A stretch of DNA of 64,000 nucleotides, taken from NCBI GenBank assembly GCA_964370815.1, contig CAYJKQ010000003.1, forward strand, positions 235,150 to 299,149. Reading direction: 5' to 3'. The DNA comes from UBA12087 sp964370815 (GTDB lineage: Bacteria > Chloroflexota > Anaerolineae > Anaerolineales > Villigracilaceae). The notes under the pieces are model-generated. The model saw only the letters and a list, made by a program, of their open reading frames with translations. It had not been told where the DNA came from and did no database searches. How positions within the stretch are numbered: position 1 is the stretch's first letter; the number at the start of each line of letters is the position of its first letter. The translations under genes and the position numbers were made by a program. Shown here one piece after another: positions 36,583 to 44,710 of the stretch.

Positions 36583-37611
36583 TCACTCCTTAAACAACCA
36601 GCACGAAACGAAATGATTGGCTTCCGGTTCGTATTCCGGTGGTTCTTCCACTTCACATAAACCGGCAATCGCCTTGCCACAGCGCGGATGGAAACGGCAT
36701 CCTGGTGGAGGGACGATCAAGCTGGGCGGTTCACCCGGAGGAACCTCTTTAAAGGATAGTGCATTGGCATGGTCTGGATCGGAAGTTCCCATCAGCAGGG
36801 CATGCGTATAAGGATGGAGGGGATTGGTCAACAAAGCATCCACCCCGGCTTTTTCTGCAATGCGACCTGCATACATTACGAAGATGCGGGAAGAGAAGTA
36901 GCTAACAGTGGCGAGATCATGGGTGATATAGATCACCGAAAGGTCATGTTTTTCCTGTAATCCCTGAAACAGCTTAAGGATCTCAACGCGCACGGAGGCA
37001 TCCAGCATGGATACGGGTTCATCTGCCACGAGCAATTTGGGTTCGAGGATCATAGCACGTGCAATAACCACACGCTGCTGCTGCCCACCGCTGAGCATGT
37101 GAGGGTATTTATCCCAATAGTCTTCAACCGGGAACAGCTTGACCTCTTCCATTACACTGCGGACACGCCGCTCACGTTCATCCTTGCTCTTTACCCCCCC
37201 AATGACCAGGGGTTCTTCAAGGATCTTCTTGATATTCATGAAGGGAGCCAGGGCTCCGTAGGGGTCCTGCTGAACATAGCCGACCTGTGAGCGATACCAC
37301 TGCATTTCTTGGGTGTCCAACTCGCTGAGTTTTTTTCCATCAAAGACGATCTCGCCTTTGGTGGGTAAGTGAAGAGCCAGGATGGTTTTCATCAGGCTGG
37401 ACTTGCCACAACCGCTTTCACCTACTATGGCAATGGTTTCACCATGACCCAGATCAAATGAAACTCCGTCGACGGCATGAACATAACCGGCATGACCAAA
37501 CCCAAATTTTCTCAGTTCAAACCAGACCCTTAATTCCTGAACGGAAAGCAAGGTATCTGAATGATCTTGTTGTTCTTTTTCAACACTTATTTCTCTAGTT
37601 TCGACCGACAT
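36583..37611 (-). CDS. Oligopeptide-type ABC transporter ATPase (OppF-like)
   Basis: This 342-residue ATPase powers the transporter from the cytoplasmic side. It has Walker A GESGCGKSS, signature LSGGQQQR, Walker B LLVADEP, and the switch His in ITHDL. The C-terminal oligopeptide-type extension carries the Cys cluster PGCRFHPRCGKAIAGLC that binds an iron-sulfur cluster in related Opp/Dpp proteins. AGGAG precedes ATG 37611. The partner ATPase gene is 15 bases upstream. Confidence 0.93.
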   Translation of the reverse strand: MSVETREISVEKEQQDHSDTLLSVQELRVWFELRKFGFGHAGYVHAVDGVSFDLGHGETIAIVGESGCGKSSLMKTILALHLPTKGEIVFDGKKLSELDTQEMQWYRSQVGYVQQDPYGALAPFMNIKKILEEPLVIGGVKSKDERERRVRSVMEEVKLFPVEDYWDKYPHMLSGGQQQRVVIARAMILEPKLLVADEPVSMLDASVRVEILKLFQGLQEKHDLSVIYITHDLATVSYFSSRIFVMYAGRIAEKAGVDALLTNPLHPYTHALLMGTSDPDHANALSFKEVPPGEPPSLIVPPPGCRFHPRCGKAIAGLCEVEEPPEYEPEANHFVSCWLFKE

Positions 37612-37626
37612 GGCATGCTCCTGTGA

Positions 37627-38598
37627 TCACGTATACAACCAGCACTTGACTTTGTGACCTTCAACCTCGACCGTAGGCGGATCTTGCTCACATTTTTCAA
37701 AGCGGAATTTACAACGATCCGCAAACCGGCACCTGGGTGGCAGGTTGATCAGACTGGGAGGCTGACCTTCAATAAATTCCAAGACCTTTTTGCCCTTCAA
37801 AGTCGGTACGCTGGCCATCAAAGCCTGGGAATATGGATGCAGGGGTTTGGAGAAGAAACGTTCAGCATCTGAATATTCCACGATCTGTCCGGCATACATG
37901 ACGGCTACATCATCCGCCAACTCGCTGGAAGTGGCAATGTCATGCGTGATCAAAATATAACTGGTGCCCAATTCCTTCTTGGTGCGTTTGAGAACATTAA
38001 AGATATTGGCCTGGGTCAATACATCCAGGGCTGAGGTAGGCTCATCCAAAATGATCAGGTTAGGCGATGTGACCAGTGCCATCGCAATGGCAACTCGCTG
38101 GCGCATGCCACCGCTCAATTCAAAAGCATAACGGTTGATAAAGCCTTCCGGTACACCGACATGCTGGAACATACTTTTAGCCTGAACTAGCGCTTTATCT
38201 TTTGAGACACCCAGGTGGATCATGGCTGGCTCAGCCACCTGATCACCCACCTTGAGGACCGGGTTGAGTGCATTCATGGCAGCCTGGGGAACCATCGACA
38301 TACCCACCCAGCGAACATTGAGACGATATTCCTCGTCGTCCAGTGCCATGGTATCCGAACCTTCCAACATGACCTTGCCACTGTATTTGGATACATTGCG
38401 TGGAAGCAGCCGTAAAATAGCCTTTGCAAGGGAGCTTTTTCCGCAGCCGGATTCGCCAAGAATGACTACGGCGCGGTTGTAATCCAGGTTAAAATCGACA
38501 TTATCCACAGCCTGGACATCACCACCATGGGTGTTGAAATATAATATCAAGTTTTCAATACGGAGAAGTTTTTCGTTTTCTTTCATGGGGTTATACAT
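37627..38598 (-). CDS. Oligopeptide-type ABC transporter ATPase (OppD-like)
   Basis: This 323-residue ATPase pairs with the OppF-like protein. Walker A is GESGCGKSS, signature LSGGMRQR, Walker B LIILDEPTS, switch ITHDI. The C-terminal Cys motif is PPRCRFADRCKFRFEKC. The start (ATG 38598) overlaps the permease stop by eight bases; ATG 38586 is an alternative. The substrate cannot be told from the ATPase. Confidence 0.93.
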   Translation of the reverse strand: MYNPMKENEKLLRIENLILYFNTHGGDVQAVDNVDFNLDYNRAVVILGESGCGKSSLAKAILRLLPRNVSKYSGKVMLEGSDTMALDDEEYRLNVRWVGMSMVPQAAMNALNPVLKVGDQVAEPAMIHLGVSKDKALVQAKSMFQHVGVPEGFINRYAFELSGGMRQRVAIAMALVTSPNLIILDEPTSALDVLTQANIFNVLKRTKKELGTSYILITHDIATSSELADDVAVMYAGQIVEYSDAERFFSKPLHPYSQALMASVPTLKGKKVLEFIEGQPPSLINLPPRCRFADRCKFRFEKCEQDPPTVEVEGHKVKCWLYT

Positions 38599-39943
38599 CC
38601 CTCAATCTTGGATTGAAGATCCGATCCAACGCGAACCCAAGCATTGCAAAGCCAAAACCTGTGATCATTAACAAGATGGCAGGCTCAAGAATCCAGTAAT
38701 AGCGCGCTTGATACAATGCGCCATCATAGAAGGCATCATAGAATATTTTTCCCCAAGTGGGCAGGATCGGGTCACCCAGACCCAGGAGAGCCAGTGAGGC
38801 TTCAAGAAATACGAAGGATGGGACCGAAGAAACCAGGGCTGGGATCAACAATGGGATCATACGAGGGATCAGATAGGTAAAGATGATACGCCCACTGGAG
38901 GCACCATAAGCCCGGGCTGCTTCTATGTAACTGGATTCTTTGGATTGCATGAAAATGGAGCGGTATGTTTTGATCGAACCTGAGAAGATACTAAGGAGAA
39001 TGGTAACTCCCAACATCACCCATAAACTGCGTGAGTAAAATGTACCCACCATGATCAGGATAGCCAGGAAGGGTAGAACCAGGTTTATTTCTGTAATGCG
39101 CTGGATCAATTCATCGAACCAGCCCCCATACCAGGAACCTGTAGCAGCGATGATCATTGTCAGAATGGAGGTGCCCAAGGCAGCCAAAAGCCCGAATGCC
39201 AGGGCGATGGGTGTGCCATACAACAAGGGTAAGAGAAGATCGCGACGGAATTTATCCGTCCCGGCTGCGCCATAAAGTTCGCCATGCAGGACAAATTCAG
39301 CATCAATAGTGGCAGCTTTTTCAAAACTTGTACCGGTGATCACCAGTTGATACTCACCTTTAAGTATGGCGTGGGTGGAGGAATTGGGATCTTCAAAGAC
39401 AGCCTGCATAACATCAGCTGATTCTACTTTAAGCCTTTTTTGTAGCTTTGGATCCTGGGTGAAGCGGTAGGTCAGTTTATTGCTTACTGCCATGTCGGCG
39501 ATCCGGATGGTTCTCCCGTCGGGAGTGTTCCAGGTGATGGATACAAATGAATACTTCTCAATAATATCTGATTTGAAATAGATCATCAACTCTTGAGGGG
39601 CACTATCAAACTCATAATCAAAGGCGTAGGTCATATCAATCGTGGATATCTCCGGATCCGTGCTGGGTATGGTGATCTTTGGGAGACTGCCATCTTTTGT
39701 ATTAACCGAAAACGAAACCGGTCTCTTCTTGTCTGAGAATGCATTAAACCAGGATGGAGGGGCGTATTTCGGATTTTGATACCAGACATCCTCACCACCG
39801 CGCCAGAGACGGACTGCCTCACTGTATGGAATTGTAGTTAGGGCATAAACAGAAACCGCCAACAGGAAGAGGATAATGGACATCCCCAGGATGGCAGACG
39901 GATAACGAGTAAGCTCGCTGAAGAATTTTTTAAGCGCGGTCAT
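38591..39943 (-). CDS. ABC transporter permease (OppC-like) with large outer insert
   Basis: This 450-residue permease is much longer than the usual 300. After the first helix (AILGMSIILFLLAVSVYAL) comes about 190 residues of beta-rich outer domain (TIPSTDPEISTIDMTYAFDY, ELMIYFKSDIIEKYSFVSIT, SADVMQAVFEDPNSST), and only then the family motif GTDKFRRDLLLPLLYGTPIA (usually HxLGTDxxGRD). Five further helices and the EAA loop (EAARAYGASSGRIIFTYLIP) follow. The stop overlaps the next gene, and the start overlaps OppB by four bases (ATGA). Confidence 0.9.
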   Translation of the reverse strand: MTALKKFFSELTRYPSAILGMSIILFLLAVSVYALTTIPYSEAVRLWRGGEDVWYQNPKYAPPSWFNAFSDKKRPVSFSVNTKDGSLPKITIPSTDPEISTIDMTYAFDYEFDSAPQELMIYFKSDIIEKYSFVSITWNTPDGRTIRIADMAVSNKLTYRFTQDPKLQKRLKVESADVMQAVFEDPNSSTHAILKGEYQLVITGTSFEKAATIDAEFVLHGELYGAAGTDKFRRDLLLPLLYGTPIALAFGLLAALGTSILTMIIAATGSWYGGWFDELIQRITEINLVLPFLAILIMVGTFYSRSLWVMLGVTILLSIFSGSIKTYRSIFMQSKESSYIEAARAYGASSGRIIFTYLIPRMIPLLIPALVSSVPSFVFLEASLALLGLGDPILPTWGKIFYDAFYDGALYQARYYWILEPAILLMITGFGFAMLGFALDRIFNPRLRDV

Positions 39944-41085
39944 TTTGAACCTCCACCACCAGAACTGACCTTGACGCGTGGATCAACCAGCGCATAAACA
40001 AAATCCAGCAGAAAGACCGTAATTGCAAGCAAATAGGCATAAATGATGGTTGAGCCTACAATGACCGGAGTATCATAAAAACCTATCGCCCGGAAAAGGG
40101 TTATGCCAAGACCAGGCCAAAGGAAAACCGTTTCCGTGATCGTTAAACCAGTCCACAAAGTGATCACCAATAGAGCGAAATTTGTGATAATGGTTGGCAG
40201 GGTGGGTCGCAGAATATAGCGGCGCTCGACATCGCGTGCAGTCAACCCTTTGGCTTTAGCCATTTCCACATAATCTTCACTGGAATAGATCAGGAAAAAA
40301 GTGCGCCAGTTATAAATACTGAGAAACATTGAACTGATAATAACAGCACTGGCTGGCAGGATGAGATGTTTGAGCACACTCAATCCATAGTCCAGCGGGT
40401 TGTCCGGGGAGGGTGAATCAACCAGTCCTCCAAAGGGTAATATCTTGAATATGGCTGCAAAAATAAGAATTAAGAAAATGCCATAGAACCAGGGGGGCGC
40501 AGCCGAGGTGGGAGAAAAGGTGATGATGACCTTGTCCCAAAAACTGCCATATTTTCTTGACAGGGAAAGGGCAATATAAACACTTCCGAAGAATAATATC
40601 AGGTAAGAAGTGCCTGTTAGAAGGAGTGTAGCCGGAAGGCGTTCGAGCAGGATCAGGCGTACTTCCTTGGAACCCTGGTCACTTTTCATATAAATAGCAC
40701 GACCCAGGTTCAAAGTAAGTGCATTCTTCAGATATCCAACCGAACGGACCACAAAAGGCTTGTTTAAACCGCGGCGATCGATCTCGGTTTCGATCTTTGT
40801 TTGAATGAGGTCTGCTTTGGCCTCAGTGGTCAGGTTGCGGAAGACTGGATTTGCAATAATCGCCTGTGTGATGGTGTCGCGGATCTCATTGCGCATGATG
40901 GTGTCGACATAGCCACCCATGTTGGCGATCAGAATGGTCAGGTAAACGCCAATGATAACCGTGAACATCATCGAAACGAGTCTGAGCAAGGAATACCTTG
41001 CCACGCGTAAAACAGCGCTATTTGAGCTTTTTTTCCCACCGGGGACGGGTTCAGAGTCTGATGAGCCTAATGTTTCAGAAGTCAT
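39940..41085 (-). CDS. ABC transporter permease (OppB-like)
   Basis: This 381-residue permease has a first helix (LVSMMFTVIIGVYLTILIA), then about 90 residues outside (NMGGYVDTIMRNEIRDTITQ and following helical stretch), then five helices with the EAA loop (EMAKAKGLTARDVERRYILR). The family hallmark GLxxP-type positions (WTGLTITETVFLWPGLG) are present. The N-terminal outer segment is larger than the short loop of ordinary OppB. It is coupled by a four-base overlap to OppC and lies 76 bases after the binding-protein gene. Confidence 0.9.
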   Translation of the reverse strand: MTSETLGSSDSEPVPGGKKSSNSAVLRVARYSLLRLVSMMFTVIIGVYLTILIANMGGYVDTIMRNEIRDTITQAIIANPVFRNLTTEAKADLIQTKIETEIDRRGLNKPFVVRSVGYLKNALTLNLGRAIYMKSDQGSKEVRLILLERLPATLLLTGTSYLILFFGSVYIALSLSRKYGSFWDKVIITFSPTSAAPPWFYGIFLILIFAAIFKILPFGGLVDSPSPDNPLDYGLSVLKHLILPASAVIISSMFLSIYNWRTFFLIYSSEDYVEMAKAKGLTARDVERRYILRPTLPTIITNFALLVITLWTGLTITETVFLWPGLGITLFRAIGFYDTPVIVGSTIIYAYLLAITVFLLDFVYALVDPRVKVSSGGGGSK

Positions 41086-41111
41086 ATCATTCTCACTGTT
41101 AATTAATAATG

Positions 41112-41139
41112 GAGGGGCAAGGTTTTACCCTTGCCCCTC
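41112..41139. terminator. Intercistronic hairpin after the binding-protein gene
   Basis: GAGGGGCAAGG (41112-41122) pairs with CCTTGCCCCTC (41129-41139). On the minus strand no T run follows. Such hairpins after binding-protein genes usually protect the upstream message or lower permease expression, so partial rather than full termination is likely. Confidence 0.7.
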
Positions 41140-41161
41140 TTTTTCAAACTAATCTAAAAGC

Positions 41162-43726
41162 TTACGGAACCACCACGTAGTCAATCCTTGTAAAGGCAGG
41201 AATGGCAACGGGGATAAGAACCGCGGCTGCTTCGATACTGCCGGTGCCAGCAACAAGTGTGGCAGCAATATCAGCAGGAATGGTGAGAGTGAAGACACCA
41301 GCGTCAGCCGAAGCCACGCCAGCACCTACGTAAACAGTCTCGCCCTTGTCGTTGTAGAGTAAGAATTTGACTTCTTTGACATCGGCGGTCGGGTAGGCTT
41401 CTCCAGTGTTTCTATTGGTGACGGCAACAGTAAAGACAGTCTCTTCACCAATCTTAACCTGAGCAGGACCATCGAGTGCGGCTTCGCCCATGGGGGCTAC
41501 ACCAAACTTGGACCAGCGGTCTGCCAGATCGGGGAAATCCGGGTTGTTCTTGACGACAGCGGTGAAACCGTTGAGGTCGACAGAATCCAGATAATAAGGA
41601 CCGGTTCCAACCCAGAAATGACCACGGGCAGCATACCAGGCTTTGAGACCAGCATAACGGGCAGCGGCTTCATCAGCTGTAAGATAAGCACCCAAAGTGG
41701 GTTCGTACGGGATGGTGCTTTCAGCAATTGCCAGATCCAATTTCGCAGTCAGGATCTCAAGGCTGGGTCCACCAATGAAGCTCATCCATTCGATTTCATT
41801 GGCATCAGCTTTACCGGTACCCCAAGCGAGTTCGCCAGCGGCATCAGCCATGTTACCAATCGCAAGTGTTTGCCAGGCATTTTCGCCATAGCCAAGATTC
41901 GGCCACCAACCGGAAACATCCAGCTCTGCGTCAGCAAAGTAGTTGTCATCCCAGGTAGCAATGGTCAGAGGATCGGTGGAGAGGATCTGGACACCTTTGA
42001 AGTGAGTCAGGAAGGCTTCGAAGTTACCAACAGTATCTTCGTCATAGATGGCAGAGGCTTCTTTACTGCGATCGAAGGTCATGATCATGGTCATGACGAA
42101 GTCTGCGGCGGAAATATAACTACCATCGTGCCACTTGACAGTTGTGTACAGGTCGGCAGGATAGTAAACGACGGATTTTGTCTTGGCGGTCAGCCCATCG
42201 GGGAATTTCTCGCCAGCGGTGATGAACATCTGGGTTTCAGCATCCCAGTCAACCCAGGCGTCTGCGGGGACGGTGATGGTGTCTTCAAAGGTCAGGTTGA
42301 CCCAATCGAGATTGGTTGCAACGGGTAAACCAGACTGAATAACAACATCGGCGCCTGTGGCACGCAGCGGCCAAGCCAGACCGGTGTAAGGATCGGGCAT
42401 GAAGGCACGGCTATTGGTACCATTCTGGATCCATGCGTTTCCGACCCAGTTGGCGCCGTCAACAGGATTCCAGGGATCAGCAAAGAAGGTATCGGTGGAG
42501 CCATTCTTAACCTGGCCACCCTCAACACCTGAATAGCGCAGGTTATAGGGACCCATGAAAGTGGTCTCAACACCGGCACCAACATCTGCACTGACTTCGA
42601 GGTCACAGTTGTAAGGCACGTAGTTTTGCAGATCGACGATCCAGGTCTGGAGAGAATCCTGCAAGGCAAGCGGCATGGCTTCGATCATCAGATCTTTGCG
42701 TTCCTGAAGGGTCAGGAAGTTGCCGTTAGCCAGGTCGTCACCAACCTGCTGGAACGTGGGATCCACAGCGTTGTCCAGGAACAGGGGGATGCCCTGGGCA
42801 CTGCTGGGCAGGTACATTTCCTGGAAGATGCTCTTCTCATCACGGTTCAAGCCACTGGAACCCCAGCCGGCTGTGTATAAATGCCACGTGCCAGCTTTAG
42901 GATCATCACCGATCCACAAGGGAGCGAGCTCGGAGGATTTCTTTTCCAAGCGTTCGACGGTGAAGCCGACTGCTTCCATCTGGTTGGCGAAGTAGTTACC
43001 CATAAGGATGCGGGTACCGTCGCCATCGTTACGGATCAGGAAGATGAGGTTGACAGGGGCATCATTGAAAACGAACTTGCCATCTGCACCGACTGTGGCG
43101 CCCATGGCTTCCATTTCCGCAACAATGATCTCCTTGCCTTTATCAAAGTTGTAAGCATAATAAGCTTCCAAACCGCGGGCAACTTCGATAACGTTGGTGT
43201 AATCCACCAGTTGAGTGGTCAGCGGGAAGAATTTGGGCAGAACGCCGCCGGCATAGAACTCCTGGTTGATATAATCGCGGTCGATGAGCCAGTTGGTGGC
43301 TTCGCGGATCTTGCGATTCGAGAAGGGGTTCAACACGGTTGTGTCAGTGAAGACAGCCGGGTTGTACATCATGTCGTAGTAAGTACCATACGACTGTGTA
43401 TAGCACAAACCAGCAGCCTGAATATCGGCGAGCTTGTCCGAGGCCAGACCATAGCTGAACAGGTCAATTGCGCCAGCGCCGATCTGGGTAATGGCGGATT
43501 GGGCATCGACAACTGAATAGTCGATCTCATCCAGCCAGCCACCGTGACGGGTTGTCGGGGGGACTGGGGGTTCGGTTGGGGCAGCGGTCGGGGCAGCGGT
43601 CGGGGCATCAGTTGGGACAACTGGTGGTTCTGTCGCTGTGGGGGTGGTGGCTGGTGCACAGGCTGACAGCACCATGCTGGCAACCAAAATGACACCAACG
43701 ACCAATAATAAGCGTTTACTTAACAT
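41162..43726 (-). CDS. Substrate-binding lipoprotein, apparently circularly permuted SBP_bac_5
   Basis: This 854-residue lipoprotein (LVASMVLSAC, Cys23; Pro/Thr/Ala linker to residue 60) is the binding protein of the ABC transporter. The segments of the SBP_bac_5 fold are present in an unusual order. GGWLDEIDYSVVDAQSAITQ (62-81) and RKIREATNWLIDRDYI (about 138-153), normally in the second half, come first. VKWHDGSYISAADFV (from 530) and GTGPYYLDS (from 707), normally in the first half, come last, and NPDFPD (about 725) falls where GGWLDEI would ordinarily follow. An Ig-like beta domain (about 742-854) closes the chain. GGAGGAG precedes the ATG. Ligand unknown; peptides are likely. Confidence 0.85.
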   Translation of the reverse strand: MLSKRLLLVVGVILVASMVLSACAPATTPTATEPPVVPTDAPTAAPTAAPTEPPVPPTTRHGGWLDEIDYSVVDAQSAITQIGAGAIDLFSYGLASDKLADIQAAGLCYTQSYGTYYDMMYNPAVFTDTTVLNPFSNRKIREATNWLIDRDYINQEFYAGGVLPKFFPLTTQLVDYTNVIEVARGLEAYYAYNFDKGKEIIVAEMEAMGATVGADGKFVFNDAPVNLIFLIRNDGDGTRILMGNYFANQMEAVGFTVERLEKKSSELAPLWIGDDPKAGTWHLYTAGWGSSGLNRDEKSIFQEMYLPSSAQGIPLFLDNAVDPTFQQVGDDLANGNFLTLQERKDLMIEAMPLALQDSLQTWIVDLQNYVPYNCDLEVSADVGAGVETTFMGPYNLRYSGVEGGQVKNGSTDTFFADPWNPVDGANWVGNAWIQNGTNSRAFMPDPYTGLAWPLRATGADVVIQSGLPVATNLDWVNLTFEDTITVPADAWVDWDAETQMFITAGEKFPDGLTAKTKSVVYYPADLYTTVKWHDGSYISAADFVMTMIMTFDRSKEASAIYDEDTVGNFEAFLTHFKGVQILSTDPLTIATWDDNYFADAELDVSGWWPNLGYGENAWQTLAIGNMADAAGELAWGTGKADANEIEWMSFIGGPSLEILTAKLDLAIAESTIPYEPTLGAYLTADEAAARYAGLKAWYAARGHFWVGTGPYYLDSVDLNGFTAVVKNNPDFPDLADRWSKFGVAPMGEAALDGPAQVKIGEETVFTVAVTNRNTGEAYPTADVKEVKFLLYNDKGETVYVGAGVASADAGVFTLTIPADIAATLVAGTGSIEAAAVLIPVAIPAFTRIDYVVVP

Positions 43727-43938
43727 TTCTTACTCCTCCAAATAGATGTTACAGGTTAGGGTTAAATACAAATAACAAAGAACAAGAGATTCTCTTTTTT
43801 ATCTAAGAACCACCTCCTTTATCATAAGCTTCTTCTGAAAAACTATCCGAAAGATAATCAAATTTTAAAGCAGTTCCTTGGATCGGATAGGCTCTAAATT
43901 TGGCTCCTGGCAACGAGCCCATTCTGCCAAGATGGCTA
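43727..43938 (-). promoter_or_regulatory. Structured 5' leader of the transporter operon
   Basis: About 210 bases of untranslated leader are predicted. They include an inverted repeat (CTATCCGA 43843-43850 with TCGGATAG 43883-43890), a hairpin of GGCTC/GAGCC near 43905-43923, and a possible 39-codon frame from ATG 43922 to a TAG at 43803. No known riboswitch class is recognised. Confidence 0.4.
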
Positions 43939-43944
43939 TTATTT

Positions 43945-43973
43945 AGATTAACACAAGAACTAAAAATCGTCAA
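43945..43973 (-). promoter_or_regulatory. Promoter of the transporter operon
   Basis: On the minus strand TTGACG (43973-43968) and TAATCT (43950-43945) have a 17-base spacer; transcription would begin near 43938. Confidence 0.65.
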
Positions 43974-44122
43974 TAGCCTGTATCTTATTTTATCACAATC
44001 TTTTGATTTCAAGAAGAAATATGTTGACTGAACAGGGTGGGATAAAAACCGGTAAATGAGTCCTGCTCTACCAGGGACCAGGTTCTCTCCAAGCCGTCAA
44101 CAAGAAACAACCTGCGCCTGCG

Positions 44123-44151
44123 TTGACATCCATTATCCCTGACGGTACAAT
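44123..44151 (+). promoter_or_regulatory. mscL promoter
   Basis: TTGACA (44123-44128) and TACAAT (44146-44151) have a 17-base spacer, a near-consensus housekeeping promoter. Confidence 0.85.
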
Positions 44152-44196
44152 GAAGTCTGTTGACATCCCATGAAATTTCACAATAGGAGAGCAGCC

Positions 44197-44634
44197 TTGA
44201 TAAAAGAATTTAAAGAATTCATGATGCGTGGCAACGTGATCGACCTGGCGGTGGGTGTCATTATTGGCGGGGCATTTGGAAAAATTATCAGTTCGCTGGT
44301 CAACGACATTATCATGCCCCCCATCGGCATGTTGCTCAATGGCGTTAATTTTTCCGACCTGTTTTTAGCATTGGATGGAATGGCTTACCCTTCCCTGGCA
44401 GATGCCCAGGCTGCCGGAGCTCCAACGCTAAACTATGGTCTCTTCATTAATAATATCATTGATTTTGTACTGATAGCCTTTGTGATCTTCCTGATGATCC
44501 GCGCCATCAACCGTATCAAAAAACAGCCTGAGCCTGCAACAGGCGAGCCACCCAGCAAAGACTGCCCATTCTGTTTTTCAAGCATCCCCGTTCAAGCGAC
44601 CCGCTGCCCACATTGCACCTCGCAGCTCAGTTGA
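44197..44634 (+). CDS. mscL: MscL mechanosensitive channel with C-terminal zinc ribbon
   Basis: This 145-residue channel opens under membrane tension to release solutes in osmotic downshock. The first helix and pore are clear (EFMMRGNVIDLAVGVIIGGA, FGKIISSLVNDIIMPPIG), then a periplasmic loop and the second helix (NNIIDFVLIAFVIFLMIRAI). Instead of the usual amphipathic bundle the C-terminus ends in a zinc ribbon, CPFC and CPHC 13 residues apart. The start is taken at TTG 44197, with AGGAG seven bases upstream and the normal family N-terminus; ATG 44170 lies before the ribosome binding site. Confidence 0.92.
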   Translation: MIKEFKEFMMRGNVIDLAVGVIIGGAFGKIISSLVNDIIMPPIGMLLNGVNFSDLFLALDGMAYPSLADAQAAGAPTLNYGLFINNIIDFVLIAFVIFLMIRAINRIKKQPEPATGEPPSKDCPFCFSSIPVQATRCPHCTSQLS

Positions 44635-44710
44635 AGGCTGCAATCGAAAAAATCAAGACCAGAGATAATTGGGGTGCCATTCCAAAACCTTATAACCTGT
44701 TAATAAACTT

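Noticed and set aside
43803..44012. 69-codon minus-strand frame upstream of the binding-protein gene
   Set aside because: Its start lies upstream of the predicted promoter; only the last 39 codons could be transcribed, noted as a possible leader peptide.
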